Shown here: positions 34,631-44,545 of the stretch, piece after piece | Layout of the letters: each line of letters starts with the position of its first letter | Numbering within the stretch: the first letter of the stretch is position 1 | Assembly (NCBI RefSeq): GCF_000687165.1 | Contig: NZ_JMKU01000006.1 | Location: 1 to 64,000 of the forward strand | Direction of reading: 5' to 3' | From: Paracidovorax oryzae ATCC 19882 | GTDB lineage: Bacteria > Pseudomonadota > Gammaproteobacteria > Burkholderiales > Burkholderiaceae_C | Length of the DNA stretch: 64,000 nt | Position numbers and translations under genes: made by a program | Notes under the pieces: generated by a model | Seen by the model: only the letters and a program-made list of their open reading frames with translations | What the model was told of the DNA's origin: nothing | The model's database searches: none

Positions 34631-35335
34631 ATGAACACCGCTGCTTCCGCGTCCCCGGTGACGTTCCACGTTCCTCCGCAATCCATCCGCTGGCGCCGGC
34701 TGTGGCTGGCCTTCATGCTCCTGGGGCTGGCGCTCAGCGGCGCTGTCGCGTCCGTCCTTCCCGTCTCCGCCGGCTGGGAAAACGGCCTGCTGGAAGATGC
34801 ACAGGTGGTCCTGCTGCTGGCGGGTGCCTGCATGGCCGTGCTGGTCGCCCGCGGGCGCATGGCAGGCCCGGTGGCCAAAGGGCTCGCGCTGGCCTCGGCG
34901 CCGGTCTGGTGCCTGATGGCGGCACGTGAATTGAGCTGGGGCGCCGCGCTGCTGCCCCCGATAGGCTTCTCTGCAGAAGGGCCGGTCTATTCCTCCTCGG
35001 TGCTCTGGTACAAGCCCGCGGTGGCCCCGTTGGCGCTCCTCGTGCTCGCGTGGTGCGCCTGGGTGCTCCTGCGTTCGCGGGTCCTGCAGGCTGTGCCCGC
35101 ATTGCTGCGCTCCCGGCAATTCGCATGGCCGGAACTGGCCATCCTGCTGCTGGCCGCCGCGCTCAGCACCTATGCCGAAGGGCATCTGGGCATTCCGGTG
35201 CCTGGCTTCCTGCAGGGCCGGGCCGTGGTCGTGGAGGAATGGGCGGAACTGTTCGCCTACCTTGCCCTGGTGGCGGCCCAAGGGCAAGTGCTGCTGCTGC
35301 TGTGGCATGCGGGTGACCGTCGCCGGCCTGTCTGA
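34631..35335 (+). CDS. Hypothetical multi-pass membrane protein
   Basis: A 234-residue protein of no family I recognise. It has about six hydrophobic segments (for example LWLAFMLLGLALSGAVASVL, VVLLLAGACMAVLVA, LALLVLAWCAWVLL, ELAILLLAAALSTYAEGHLG). Conserved-looking polar positions sit between them (ENGLLEDAQ, AARELSWG, VVVEEWAELFAYL); this Glu-rich pattern in a small membrane protein recalls uncharacterised families in gamma- and beta-proteobacteria. ATG 34631 was chosen because the upstream part is Pro-rich and lacks hydrophobic character. Isolated gene, function unknown. The 200 bases before it hold no clear feature. Confidence 0.75.
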   Translation: MNTAASASPVTFHVPPQSIRWRRLWLAFMLLGLALSGAVASVLPVSAGWENGLLEDAQVVLLLAGACMAVLVARGRMAGPVAKGLALASAPVWCLMAARELSWGAALLPPIGFSAEGPVYSSSVLWYKPAVAPLALLVLAWCAWVLLRSRVLQAVPALLRSRQFAWPELAILLLAAALSTYAEGHLGIPVPGFLQGRAVVVEEWAELFAYLALVAAQGQVLLLLWHAGDRRRPV

Positions 35336-35542
35336 ATAGATGAGATATTCATAAATTCAGAACCAGATATTCGTTTGGGTTTTATAGCTGCCCCGCCAGA
35401 ATCGCTCCATTCATGCATGCAAAGGAGCGATGCCCATGGCTGCAGCAGTCCCCCACAGCGAACCTCCGTGTCGGCAGTGCCACTGCCATCCCTTGGCGGC
35501 GGCGTCGGCCCTGCGGACGTATCCTCCCGTGCGGGGGCTGCC

Positions 35543-36124
35543 ATGACCGGCTCGGACCGTTCCATCATCGTGGTGCCGGGCTGGCGCGACTCCGGTCCCG
35601 GCCATTGGCAGACTCTCTGGGCCGACCGCCTGCCCGGGGCGCGCAGGGTCGTGCAGGACGACTGGATCACCCCGACGCGCGAAGCCTGGGTGCGGACCCT
35701 GGAGCGCACCGTGCTGGAGGCACCCCACCCGGTGGTTATCGTCGCACACAGCCTGGGCTGCATCGCATCGGCGCACATGGGCCCGCAGGCCCGCTCCCGC
35801 GTGACCGGTGCCCTGCTGGTGGCGCCCGCCGATCCGGAGCGCCGGGCCGTGCTCAGCGATTTCGCGCCCGTGCCCTATGCACCCTTGCCCTATCGCAGCA
35901 TCCTGGTGGCCAGCAGCAACGATCCGTATTGCCCCATCCGCCTGGCCGGCGCCTACGCCCGGGCCTGGGGCAGCGAATTCGTGCGGCTGCAGCAGGCAGG
36001 GCACATCAACGTGGATTCGGGCCACGGCGAGTGGCCGCTCGGCTGGGCCCTGCTGCACTCCCTGGCGGAAGACGTGGCCTGGGGCCCGGGCGGCGGCCTG
36101 GAGCCGGTGCGCTCGGCCGCGTGA
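35543..36124 (+). CDS. RBBP9/YdeN-family alpha/beta hydrolase
   Basis: A 193-residue serine hydrolase. The family start SIIVVPGWRDSGPGHWQTLW, the nucleophile elbow AHSLGCIAS, an Asp in SSNDPYCP and a His in AGHINVDSGHGEWPLG make up the triad. It lies just before the sulfate-transport operon with an AT-rich region on each side (about 35340-35390 and 36160-36195), so it may be expressed with the sulfur genes. The substrate is unknown. Confidence 0.9.
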   Translation: MTGSDRSIIVVPGWRDSGPGHWQTLWADRLPGARRVVQDDWITPTREAWVRTLERTVLEAPHPVVIVAHSLGCIASAHMGPQARSRVTGALLVAPADPERRAVLSDFAPVPYAPLPYRSILVASSNDPYCPIRLAGAYARAWGSEFVRLQQAGHINVDSGHGEWPLGWALLHSLAEDVAWGPGGGLEPVRSAA

Positions 36125-36160
36125 CAGGCAAGGCTCCATCCGTTGGTTCTTTATGCGCCA

Positions 36161-36192
36161 TGCTGATTAATTAACAAAAATCTATTCTTTTG
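36161..36192 (+). promoter_or_regulatory. AT-rich region before the sulfate transporter operon
   Basis: A block that is mostly A and T (containing GATTAATTAACAAAAATC) stands out from the GC-rich surroundings about 60-90 bases before the sbp start. Its placement and composition are what one expects of a CysB/Cbl-bound activator region. A similar block lies before the hydrolase gene (35340-35390). No precise operator or promoter boxes can be assigned with confidence. Confidence 0.35.
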
Positions 36193-36252
36193 AGTTGGAA
36201 GAGGTGGCGTTCACAATGGGTTGCATTCACAGACAACCTGGGTGACGCACAC

Positions 36253-37266
36253 ATGAATTCCCGGACGAGACTCAAGACCCTCCTGGCCGCCCTGGCCCTT
36301 GCCGCCACGGCAGGCGTGGCGTCCGCGCAGACGACCACGCTGCTCAATGTTTCCTATGACGTCGCCCGGGAGTTCTACAAGGACTACAACCAGGCCTTCG
36401 TCGCCCACTACAAGAAGACCACCGGCAAGGACGTGCGCATCGACCAGGCCCACGGCGGCTCCAGCGCCCAGGCCCGCGCGGTGAACGACGGCCTCGCGGC
36501 CGACGTGGTCACGTTCAACACCACCACCGACATCGATTTCCTCGCCAGTAACGGCGTGGTCGCGAAGGACTGGGCGAAGAAATTCCCCAACGACGCCTCG
36601 CCCACCACCTCCACCATGCTGTTCCTGGTGCGCAAGGGCAACCCGAAGAACATCAAGGACTGGGACGACCTGGTCAAGCCCGGCGTGCAGGTGGTCGTGG
36701 TGAACCCCAAGACGGGCGGCAATGGCCGCTATGCCTACCTGGCCGCCTGGGGCGCCGTGCGCGAAAAGGGCGGTACCGACGCGCAGGCGGCAGACTTCGT
36801 CGGCAAGCTCTACAAGAACGTGCCGGTGCTGGGCAAGGGCGGCCGCGACGCGACCAGCATCTTCCTGCAGCGCAACACGGGCGACGTGCTCATCACGTTC
36901 GAATCCGAGGTGCTGTCCATCGAGCGCGAGTTCGGCAAGGGCAAGGTCGATGCCGTCTATCCCTCGGTGAGCGTGGTGGCCGAAAATCCTGTCGCCGTGG
37001 TGGAGCGCACCGTGGCCAAGAAGGGCACGGGCGAGCTCGCCAAGGCCTACCTGGATTACCTCTATTCCGACGAAGGCCAGGAAATTGCCGCCCAGCACGC
37101 CCTGCGTCCCCGCTCGGAAGCCGTGCTCAAGAAGCATGCCGACGTCTTCAAGCCGGTCAGGCAATTCACCGTTGCCAAGTACTTCGGGTCGCTGGGTGAA
37201 GCGCAGAAGGTGCACTTCAACGACGGCGGCCAGTTCGACAAGCTCTACACCCCCGGCGGCCGCTGA
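36253..37266 (+). CDS. sbp: Sulfate ABC transporter substrate-binding protein
   Basis: A 337-residue periplasmic sulfate-binding protein. A Sec signal ends GVASA (about 25 residues). Family motifs: [35 protein letters not shown] and [17 protein letters not shown], whose Ser and backbone groups bind sulfate. First gene of the sbp-cysT-cysW-cysA operon; cysT starts three bases after its stop. Thiosulfate may also be bound, since Sbp and CysP look alike. Confidence 0.95.
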   Translation: MNSRTRLKTLLAALALAATAGVASAQTTTLLNVSYDVAREFYKDYNQAFVAHYKKTTGKDVRIDQAHGGSSAQARAVNDGLAADVVTFNTTTDIDFLASNGVVAKDWAKKFPNDASPTTSTMLFLVRKGNPKNIKDWDDLVKPGVQVVVVNPKTGGNGRYAYLAAWGAVREKGGTDAQAADFVGKLYKNVPVLGKGGRDATSIFLQRNTGDVLITFESEVLSIEREFGKGKVDAVYPSVSVVAENPVAVVERTVAKKGTGELAKAYLDYLYSDEGQEIAAQHALRPRSEAVLKKHADVFKPVRQFTVAKYFGSLGEAQKVHFNDGGQFDKLYTPGGR

Positions 37267-37269
37267 TCC

Positions 37270-38145
37270 ATGGGCGCGGCCATTCCTTCCCCGGGCGCCC
37301 GGGCGCCCGCGACCGGCCGTGCCCGGAGCGGCGGCGCCCGCCGCGTGCTGCCCGGCTTCGGGCTCACGCTGGGCTACACGCTCTTCTACCTGAGCATCAT
37401 CGTGCTCATCCCGCTTTCGGCGCTGCTGTTCAAGACCTTCACGCTGACCTGGGACCAGTTCTGGACGGCCATCAGCGCGCCGCGGGTGCTGGCGTCGTAC
37501 CGGCTCACGTTCGGTGCGTCCTTCCTGGCGGCGCTGGTGAATCTCGTGTTCGGCCTGCTGATCGCCTGGGTGCTGGTGCGCTACCGCTTTCCCGGCAAGA
37601 AGATCGTCGATGCGCTGGTCGACCTGCCGTTCGCGCTGCCGACCGCCGTGGCGGGCATCTCGCTCACCGCGCTGCTGGCCGGCAACGGCTGGGTGGGGCA
37701 GTACCTGGAGCCGCTCGGCATCCAGCTCGCGTTCAAGCCCGCCGGCGTGGTCATCGCCCTGATCTTCATCGGCCTGCCTTTCGTGGTCCGCACCGTTCAG
37801 CCCGTGCTGGAGGACGCCGAGAAGGAGCTCGAGGAAGCCGCCACCAGCCTGGGCGCGACCCGGTGGCAGATCTTCACCAAGGTCATCCTTCCTTCCATCA
37901 CGCCCGCGCTGCTGACCGGTTTCGCCATGGCCTTCGCGCGCGCGGTGGGGGAATACGGCTCGGTGATCTTCATCGCCGGCAACATGCCCATGGTGTCCGA
38001 GATCACGCCCCTCATCATCATCGGCAAGCTGGAGCAATACGACTATGCCGGCGCCACGGCCGTGGCCGTGGTGATGCTGGTCATTTCCTTCGCGCTGCTT
38101 TTCATCATCAACGCGCTGCAGGCCTGGCAACGCAAAAGCACATGA
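37270..38145 (+). CDS. cysT: Sulfate ABC transporter permease CysT (CysU)
   Basis: A 291-residue inner-membrane permease with six predicted helices and an EAA-type loop ([20 protein letters not shown]) that contacts CysA. Family motif [20 protein letters not shown] is present. The stop overlaps the cysW start (ATGA), giving coupled translation of the two permease halves. Confidence 0.95.
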   Translation: MGAAIPSPGARAPATGRARSGGARRVLPGFGLTLGYTLFYLSIIVLIPLSALLFKTFTLTWDQFWTAISAPRVLASYRLTFGASFLAALVNLVFGLLIAWVLVRYRFPGKKIVDALVDLPFALPTAVAGISLTALLAGNGWVGQYLEPLGIQLAFKPAGVVIALIFIGLPFVVRTVQPVLEDAEKELEEAATSLGATRWQIFTKVILPSITPALLTGFAMAFARAVGEYGSVIFIAGNMPMVSEITPLIIIGKLEQYDYAGATAVAVVMLVISFALLFIINALQAWQRKST

Positions 38146-39089
38146 ATCCGACACGTACCGTCCGCCGAGCCCAGGCCGGCACCACCGAAGCCCCCTGGGT
38201 CCGCTGGACGCTGATCGGGATCGCGCTGGCCTTCCTGCTGCTGTTCCTCGTGCTGCCGCTCGCGGCGGTGTTCACCGAGGCGCTGAGCAAGGGCGTCAGC
38301 GCCTACCTGGATGCGCTGCGCGAGCCCGATGCCTGGTCCGCCATCCGCCTGACGCTCATCACGGCCGCCATCGCGGTGCCGCTCAACCTCGTCTTCGGCG
38401 TGGCGGCGGCCTGGGCCATCGCCAAGTACGAGTTCCGCGGCAAGGCCTTCCTCACCACGCTGGTGGACCTGCCGTTCTCCGTCTCGCCCGTGGTCGCCGG
38501 CCTGGTCTATGTGCTCATGTTCGGCGCCAACGGCTGGCTGGGCCCGTGGCTGGCCGCGCACGACATCAAGATCATCTTCGCCGTGCCGGGCATCGTGCTG
38601 GCGACCGTGTTCGTCACGTTCCCCTTCATCGCGCGTGAACTCATTCCCCTGATGCAGGCCCAGGGCAGCGACGAGGAGCAGGCCGCGATCGTGCTGGGCG
38701 CGAGCGGCTGGCAGACCTTCTGGCACGTGACGTTGCCCAACATCAAGTGGGGACTGCTGTACGGCGTGATCCTGTGCAATGCGCGCGCCATGGGCGAGTT
38801 CGGCGCCGTGTCGGTGGTCTCGGGGCATATCCGTGGGCAGACCAACACCATCCCGCTGCACGTCGAGATCCTCTACAACGAGTACCAGTCCGTCGCGGCC
38901 TTCGCGGCGGCCTCGCTGCTGGCCCTGCTGGCACTGGTCACCCTGGTGATCAAGACCTTCGCCGAGTGGCGCAGCGAGCAGGAGCGCAAGGCCGCCGCGC
39001 AGCTTCCGCCCGAGCGGCCCACCCCCATCCCTGCCGCCGCGCCCGTGGCGCCGGGCGTGCCTGCCGCTTCCGCCACGACGACCCGCTGA
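38142..39089 (+). CDS. cysW: Sulfate ABC transporter permease CysW
   Basis: A 315-residue inner-membrane permease pairing with CysT. Motifs include [20 protein letters not shown], the EAA loop ([20 protein letters not shown]) and [20 protein letters not shown]. The last ~35 residues are a Pro/Ala-rich tail beyond the usual end. cysA begins 20 bases downstream. Confidence 0.95.
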   Translation: MNPTRTVRRAQAGTTEAPWVRWTLIGIALAFLLLFLVLPLAAVFTEALSKGVSAYLDALREPDAWSAIRLTLITAAIAVPLNLVFGVAAAWAIAKYEFRGKAFLTTLVDLPFSVSPVVAGLVYVLMFGANGWLGPWLAAHDIKIIFAVPGIVLATVFVTFPFIARELIPLMQAQGSDEEQAAIVLGASGWQTFWHVTLPNIKWGLLYGVILCNARAMGEFGAVSVVSGHIRGQTNTIPLHVEILYNEYQSVAAFAAASLLALLALVTLVIKTFAEWRSEQERKAAAQLPPERPTPIPAAAPVAPGVPAASATTTR

Positions 39090-39109
39090 CCCAGGACCGG
39101 GAGACACAC

Positions 39110-40234
39110 ATGAGCATCGAAATCCGCAACATCAGCAAGCAGTTCGGCGACTTCCAGGCCCTGCGGGACGTGAGCCTGGACATCCAGTCCGGCGAGCTCA
39201 TCGCGCTGCTCGGGCCTTCGGGCTGCGGCAAGACCACGCTGCTGCGCATCATCGCGGGGCTGGAGACGCCCGACACCGGCAGCATCCACTTCTCGGGGGA
39301 AGACACGACCGACGTGCATGTGCGCGACCGGGGCGTGGGCTTCGTGTTCCAGCACTACGCGCTGTTCCGGCACATGACGGTGTTCGAGAACGTGGCGTTC
39401 GGCCTGCGCGTGAAGCCGCGCTCCGAGCGCCCGTCCGAGGCGCAGATCCGCCAGAAGGTGACGGACCTGCTCAAGCTCGTGCAGCTCGACTGGCTGGCCG
39501 ACCGCCATCCCTCGCAGCTGTCCGGCGGGCAGCGCCAGCGCATTGCCCTGGCGCGCGCGCTCGCCGTGGAGCCCAAGGTGCTGCTGCTGGACGAACCCTT
39601 CGGCGCGCTGGACGCCAAGGTGCGCAAGGAACTGCGCCGCTGGCTGCGCCGGCTGCACGACGAACTGCATGTGACCTCGATCTTCGTCACGCACGACCAG
39701 GAAGAAGCGCTGGAGGTGGCCGACCGCGTGGTGGTGATCAACCAGGGCCGCATCGAGCAGAGCGGTTCCCCCCAGGAGGTCTGGGACCAGCCGGCGAGCC
39801 CCTTCGTCTATGGCTTCCTGGGCGACGTGAACCTGTTCCACGGCCGGGCGCACGAAGGCCTGGTGCACGTGGAGGGCATGGCCATCGATTCGCCCGAGCA
39901 TGCCTCCGCCCAGAATGCCGCCGCCTTCGCCTACGTGCGCCCCCACGACCTGGACGTGGAGCGCTATTCACCAGGGCAGGGCGTGGGCGCCGACGGCCGT
40001 CCCCGCGGCATCGTGGCGCAGCTGTCCCGCGCCATCGTGGTGGGCCCGATCGCGCGCCTGGAACTTATCCCGGATACCGATCACAAATCAGCGGACAATG
40101 CGGAGCCCGAAGCCCTGATCGAAGCGCAGATACCGGCGCAGCAGTTCCGGGAGGCGGGATTCAGGGAGGGTGAAACGCTGGTGGTGACGCCGCGCCGCGC
40201 CCGCGTTTTTCTGGACCACGCCGCGGGCATCTGA
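39110..40234 (+). CDS. cysA: Sulfate ABC transporter ATP-binding protein CysA
   Basis: A 374-residue ATPase that powers sulfate/thiosulfate import. Walker [12 protein letters not shown], signature LSGGQRQR, Walker [14 protein letters not shown] loop THDQEEA, and a C-terminal TOBE-like regulatory domain (from about 240, including [14 protein letters not shown]). Last gene of the operon; length is normal for the family (about 350-375). Confidence 0.95.
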   Translation: MSIEIRNISKQFGDFQALRDVSLDIQSGELIALLGPSGCGKTTLLRIIAGLETPDTGSIHFSGEDTTDVHVRDRGVGFVFQHYALFRHMTVFENVAFGLRVKPRSERPSEAQIRQKVTDLLKLVQLDWLADRHPSQLSGGQRQRIALARALAVEPKVLLLDEPFGALDAKVRKELRRWLRRLHDELHVTSIFVTHDQEEALEVADRVVVINQGRIEQSGSPQEVWDQPASPFVYGFLGDVNLFHGRAHEGLVHVEGMAIDSPEHASAQNAAAFAYVRPHDLDVERYSPGQGVGADGRPRGIVAQLSRAIVVGPIARLELIPDTDHKSADNAEPEALIEAQIPAQQFREAGFREGETLVVTPRRARVFLDHAAGI

Positions 40235-40294
40235 CACGCTGCATCCTTGCCGGATGCCGCCTGCGGCGCCCGGGTTTTCAAGGACAAGGATTCC

Positions 40295-40822
40295 ATGGTT
40301 TCGAACTGGTTGGATGCCGCACCGCGCCGCGTGCTGGCCCTCATCTCCGCGGCCTGCATCGCGATGCTCGCCTTCGGCATGTACCTGCAGCACGTGGTCG
40401 GCCTCGAGCCGTGTCCCATGTGCATCGTGCAGCGCTACGCGCTCATCGGCGTGGCGGTGTTCACGGGCCTGGGCAGCCTGCGCAGCGGCCGCGGCTGGTG
40501 GATGAGCTGGGGCGTGCTGGCGCTGCTGCTGTCCGGATTCGGCGCCTTCGTGGCGGCGCGCCAGAGCTGGCTGCAGTGGTATCCGCCCGAGATCGCCACC
40601 TGCGGGCGCGACTTCTACGGGATGATCGAGAACTTCCCGATCAGCCGCGCCATTCCCATGATCTTCCGCGGCTCCGGCGACTGCGCCGCCATCGACTGGA
40701 CCTTCCTGGGGGGCAGCATCGCGAACTGGTCCTTCGTCTGCTTCGTCGTGATGGCCCTGGTGCTTGTGGTGATGCTGGTGCGTGCTCCGCGCCGCAGCCG
40801 CGGCGGTTTTTCCGCAGCCTGA
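40295..40822 (+). CDS. dsbB: Disulfide bond formation protein DsbB
   Basis: A 175-residue inner-membrane protein that reoxidises DsbA and passes electrons to quinone. It has four TM helices and two redox pairs: CPMC in GLEPCPMCIVQRYAL and the second-loop pair in EIATCGRDF and GSGDCAAID. The Arg of VQRYAL, near the quinone site, is present. ATG 40295 starts MVSNWLDAAPRR. It follows cysA by 60 bases on the same strand but is functionally separate. Confidence 0.95.
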   Translation: MVSNWLDAAPRRVLALISAACIAMLAFGMYLQHVVGLEPCPMCIVQRYALIGVAVFTGLGSLRSGRGWWMSWGVLALLLSGFGAFVAARQSWLQWYPPEIATCGRDFYGMIENFPISRAIPMIFRGSGDCAAIDWTFLGGSIANWSFVCFVVMALVLVVMLVRAPRRSRGGFSAA

Positions 40823-40895
40823 GCTTTTCCGGGCTGCTGGATCCTGCGGCCCCCGTGCACTGGCAGCGCGCCCTGTCGGGCGCGGTCGGAAGCCT

Positions 40896-42563
40896 TCAAG
40901 CGGCGCGGTCGCGTGCCTGTCCGGGCGGGAAGTAATGCACGTCCTGTCCCTCGCGCCACGCCGGGGCCTTGTGCATCACCTGTTCGAAGAGTGCTCCGCT
41001 TTCCCATGCCGCCAGCCATGCCTGCAGGCGCGGCCAGGGCCGGGAGCCCCAGGCCGTGCGGTCGATGGCCGCGTACTGGCGCACGAAGGGCATGAGCGCC
41101 ACATCGGCCAGCGAGCCGCGGCTTCCGCACAGGAAGTCACCACGTGCCAGCCTGTCCTCCAGGCCTTCGAGCCATTCCCGGGCCTGTGACTGCGCCGCTC
41201 CGGATGGCACTTCCGGATGGCGTTCTGGGTATTTGCACCGGTCCAGCGCCTGCTTGAACGGGCCGTCGCAGGAGGCGATCAGCGCCTCCACGTCGCCCGG
41301 CTCGCCCGCCTGCAGCCAGCCCGCAGGGTCATGCTGCGCCAGTGCCCACCGCATGATGTCCAGGCTCTGCTCCAGCACCCGGCCGCCGGGCAGTACCAGG
41401 ACGGGCACCGTGCCTTTGGGCGATGCCGCGAGCAGGGCGGCCGGCTTGTCGCGCAGCACCACCTCCCGCCATTCGCAGCGCTGCCCGCTGGCAGCGATCG
41501 CCATGCGTGCCCGGATGGCATACGGGCACCGGCGGAAGCTGTAGAGCACCGGCAGGGATGCGTCGGCTTCCGCGGGCCCCGTACCATGGTCTTGGGCTGC
41601 GGAGCCTGCGACCGGGCCGGCACGGGGCGGCGTCGGCAGGCGGGCGCCCAGGTGCTCCGTGCCGCGCTCCCGGGCCAGGGCCATCTGCCGCTCCCGCTCG
41701 GCCAGCGCGCGCTCTTCCTCCGCGGGCCGCGTGCCGCGGCAGTGCGGGCACCGCACGCCCGGCAGGTAGTCGGGCGAGGCCAGGTCCTGCGGGCCGAGCG
41801 GCATGCGGCAGGACCGGCACAGGTGCCGGTGCGTTCCGGGCACGAGGCCATGGGACACGGAGACCCGTTCGTCGAAGACGAAGCAGTCGCCTTCCCAGCG
41901 GCTGCCTTCGGCGGGTACGTCTTCCAGGTACTGCAGGATGCCGCCTTCGAGGTGATAGACCTCGCCGAATCCCTGCATGCGCAACAGCGCCGTGGATTTT
42001 TCGCAGCGGATGCCGCCGGTGCAGAACATCGCCACGCGCGGCTTGCCGGCCAGCAGGCCGCCGGGCGCGGTCTGCGCCTCCACCCAGGCGGGGAATTCGG
42101 TAAAGCTCCGGGTCCCGGGCCGCACCGCGCGCGTGAAGCTGCCGATGGCGCTTTCGTAGCCGTTGCGCACGTCGATCACCACCACCTCGGGATCGTCGAT
42201 GAGCGCGTTCCAGTCCCCGGGCTGCACATAGGTGCCGGCATCGCGGGCCGCATCCACGCCGGGTACGCCCAGGGTGACGATCTCGCGCTTGACCCGTACG
42301 CGCATGCGGTAGAAGGGCATGCGGTCGCCCCAGGCTTCCTTGTGCCGCAGGGCGGCCAGCGGCGGCTGGGCACGCAGCATGGCCAGCACGGCGCTCACTC
42401 CCTCCGCCGTACCGGCGATGGTGCCGTTCACGCCTTCCGGGGCCAGCAGCAGCAGGCCGCGCACCCCATGGCGGTCGCATTCGGCCTGCAGGGGGCCGCG
42501 CAGTGCCTCGCAGTCGGGCAGCGTCGCGAAGTGGTAGAGGGCGGCAGTCAGGATCTGGGACAT
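40896..42563 (-). CDS. Fusion of tRNA uridine(34) hydroxylase TrhO with a glutathione S-transferase domain
   Basis: A 555-residue two-part protein. Residues 1-300 are TrhO (YceA), a rhodanese that hydroxylates U34 of tRNA: catalytic Cys181 in VAMFCTGGIRCEKS and the Cys-rich tail CRSCRMPL and CPHC (249-275). After a linker of about 40 residues, residues 336-550 are a GST: glutaredoxin-like start VLYSFRRCPYAIRARMAI (Cys346), then the cis-Pro region (GTVPVLVLPGGRVLEQSLDI) and a helical C-terminal domain. No stop or frameshift separates them. Each half is normally a stand-alone protein. ATG 42563 starts MSQILTAALYHF as in TrhO. Confidence 0.9.
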   Translation of the reverse strand: MSQILTAALYHFATLPDCEALRGPLQAECDRHGVRGLLLLAPEGVNGTIAGTAEGVSAVLAMLRAQPPLAALRHKEAWGDRMPFYRMRVRVKREIVTLGVPGVDAARDAGTYVQPGDWNALIDDPEVVVIDVRNGYESAIGSFTRAVRPGTRSFTEFPAWVEAQTAPGGLLAGKPRVAMFCTGGIRCEKSTALLRMQGFGEVYHLEGGILQYLEDVPAEGSRWEGDCFVFDERVSVSHGLVPGTHRHLCRSCRMPLGPQDLASPDYLPGVRCPHCRGTRPAEEERALAERERQMALARERGTEHLGARLPTPPRAGPVAGSAAQDHGTGPAEADASLPVLYSFRRCPYAIRARMAIAASGQRCEWREVVLRDKPAALLAASPKGTVPVLVLPGGRVLEQSLDIMRWALAQHDPAGWLQAGEPGDVEALIASCDGPFKQALDRCKYPERHPEVPSGAAQSQAREWLEGLEDRLARGDFLCGSRGSLADVALMPFVRQYAAIDRTAWGSRPWPRLQAWLAAWESGALFEQVMHKAPAWREGQDVHYFPPGQARDRAA

Positions 42564-42586
42564 GGGGCGGGGATGATAAGGCGGGG

Positions 42587-43492
42587 CTACGGCCCCACGG
42601 CCGGGGACGCCGGCGGCTCCATGGGCGCGCCGCTCACGGCGCAGGCGTGCAGCAGCCATTCCCGGAAGGCCGTGAGTGCGGGTGACGCTGCGCGCGACCG
42701 CAGGCGCGTGAGCCAGTAGGCCCCGAGCGCGATCTCGTGGTTGAACGGCCGCACCAGCCGGCCCTGGCGCAACTCGCGCTCGAACAGGCGTGCGGGCAGC
42801 AGGGCCGCGCCCGCGCCCTGGGCCGCCGCTTCGGCGAGGGCCAGGGAGGAGTCGAATACCGTACCCCGCACCACCGGGCAGGCCACGCCCGCGGCACCGA
42901 ACCAGGCGGCCCATTCATCGGCGCGGTACGAGCGCAGCAGCGACTCCCGCGCCAGGTCGGACGGCGCGCGCAGCCGGGCGGCGAGCGCGGGCGAGCACAT
43001 GGGCGTGAGGGGCGCTTCGAGCAGGCGGTCCGACTCCGTGCCGTGCCAGGCGCCGTCGCCGAAGCGGATAGCACAGTCCAGCCCTTCGCCCGCAAGGTCC
43101 ACCCGGTTGTTGTTGGTGAGCAGGCGCAGGTCCACGAATGGACACTGCTGCTGGAACGCCTGCAGCCGCGGCAGCAGCCATCCCACGGCGAAGGTGCCCA
43201 CGGCGCCCACGGTGAGCACCTCGCGCGGGCGCGTGTCGCTGCACTGCGCCAGCGCGCGCTCGATGCGGCCGAATGCGTCCGCCAGCGCCGGCAGCAGCGC
43301 CAGCCCTTCATCGGTGAGCGCCAGCCCGCGCGGCAGCCGGCGGAACAGCGGTTTGCCCAGGCGCTCTTCGAGATTGCGGATGTGCTGGCTGACCGCGGTC
43401 TGCGTCACATGCAGCTCTTCCGCCGCGCGGGTGAGGTTCAGATGCCGCGCCGAGACTTCGAACGCCCGCAGGGCATTGAGCGGCAGGTGCAT
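42587..43492 (-). CDS. LysR-family regulator, AmpR-like, divergent from the beta-lactamase gene
   Basis: A 301-residue regulator of the GcvA/AmpR subgroup: LPLNALRAFEVSARHLNLTR, then AAEELHVTQTAVSQHIRNLE, matching AmpR-type HTH sequences. It lies 107 bases from, and divergent to, a class A beta-lactamase gene, the classical ampR-bla arrangement in which muropeptides signal cell-wall damage. ATG 43492 (MHLPLNALRAF) was chosen; the longer open frame would cover the shared promoter region. The intergenic region should hold its operator, but I could not fix one by eye. Confidence 0.88.
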   Translation of the reverse strand: MHLPLNALRAFEVSARHLNLTRAAEELHVTQTAVSQHIRNLEERLGKPLFRRLPRGLALTDEGLALLPALADAFGRIERALAQCSDTRPREVLTVGAVGTFAVGWLLPRLQAFQQQCPFVDLRLLTNNNRVDLAGEGLDCAIRFGDGAWHGTESDRLLEAPLTPMCSPALAARLRAPSDLARESLLRSYRADEWAAWFGAAGVACPVVRGTVFDSSLALAEAAAQGAGAALLPARLFERELRQGRLVRPFNHEIALGAYWLTRLRSRAASPALTAFREWLLHACAVSGAPMEPPASPAVGP

Positions 43493-43599
43493 GGATCGAG
43501 GGTAAAGTTTTTCTGGGGGAAGACGCCAATTATTGTCGATGGTCACCGGCCGTGCGGGCCGATATCGTTGCGGCCATTGTTCAATGATGGAGTGACGAG

Positions 43600-44526
43600 A
43601 TGGCAATGCTGAGAAGGACGTGGATGGTGGCGGCAGTGTGTGGGGCGGCGGCCCCGTGGGCACCTGAAGCTTGGGCCGAGGGCAAGAAATCCATGGGGTC
43701 CGGTGCGGGCGCGTTCGCCCGTGCAGTGCAGGAGGTCGAGGCGTCAGTCGGAGGCCGCCTGGGCGTGGCGCTGCTCGACGTGGCCACAGGGCGGCAGGAC
43801 GCACACCGGGGCGATGAGCGGTTTCCCCTGTGCAGCACCTTCAAGCTGGTGCTGGCGGCCCATGTGCTGCGGCGCGTGGACCAGGGACAGGAACGGCTGG
43901 ACCGTCGCATTACCTATCGCAAGTCCGACCTGATGGAGTACTCGCCCGCGACGGAACGCCACGTGGATGGCGATGGCATGACCGTGGAGCAACTGTGCGA
44001 GGCGGCCGTCACGCTCAGCGACAACACGGCCGCCAACCTGCTGCTGGGCACGCAGGGCGGGCCGCTCGCGCTGACAGCGTGGCTGCGGTCGCTGGGCGAT
44101 TCCCAGACCCGGCTGGACCGCATGGAGCCGGCGCTCAACGACGTGCCGCCTGGGGAGGTGCGTGACACCACCACGCCCCGTGCGATGGCCCGCACCGTGT
44201 GGGCCGTCACCCAGGGGGAAGCGCTTTCCGCTGCGGCGCGTGCACGGATGCTCGCCTGGCTCGTGGGCAACCGCACTGGCGACCGGCGACTGCGGGCCGG
44301 TATGCCCGAAGGCTGGCGCGTCGGCGAAAAAACGGGCACCGGCCCGCGCGGGACCAGCAACGACATCGGCCTGTTCTGGCCGCCGGACCGCGATGCGGTG
44401 ATGGTGAGCTGCTACCTGACGGGCAGTCCTGCGCCTGCGGAGCAGCGCGATGCTGCGCTGGCCCGTGTCGGCGCGCTGGCCGCACGCTGGGCCCTGGAGG
44501 GCACAGCCCCGGCAGTCAAGGGCTGA
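43600..44526 (+). CDS. Class A beta-lactamase
   Basis: A 308-residue serine beta-lactamase exported to the periplasm. The signal contains RR (MAMLRRTWMVAAVCGAAAPW), so it may use Tat, and ends near AWA (26). All class A elements are present: STFK (Ser79, Lys82; Ambler 70/73), SDN (140-142; Ambler 130-132), Glu176 in RMEPALND (Ambler 166), and KTG (244-246; Ambler 234-236). A Cys precedes the catalytic Ser (LCSTFK), as in several carbapenem-active enzymes, but this alone does not show the spectrum. Likely inducible through the divergent AmpR-like regulator. Confidence 0.94.
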   Translation: MAMLRRTWMVAAVCGAAAPWAPEAWAEGKKSMGSGAGAFARAVQEVEASVGGRLGVALLDVATGRQDAHRGDERFPLCSTFKLVLAAHVLRRVDQGQERLDRRITYRKSDLMEYSPATERHVDGDGMTVEQLCEAAVTLSDNTAANLLLGTQGGPLALTAWLRSLGDSQTRLDRMEPALNDVPPGEVRDTTTPRAMARTVWAVTQGEALSAAARARMLAWLVGNRTGDRRLRAGMPEGWRVGEKTGTGPRGTSNDIGLFWPPDRDAVMVSCYLTGSPAPAEQRDAALARVGALAARWALEGTAPAVKG

Positions 44527-44545
44527 CCGTCCACCCTGGACGACT

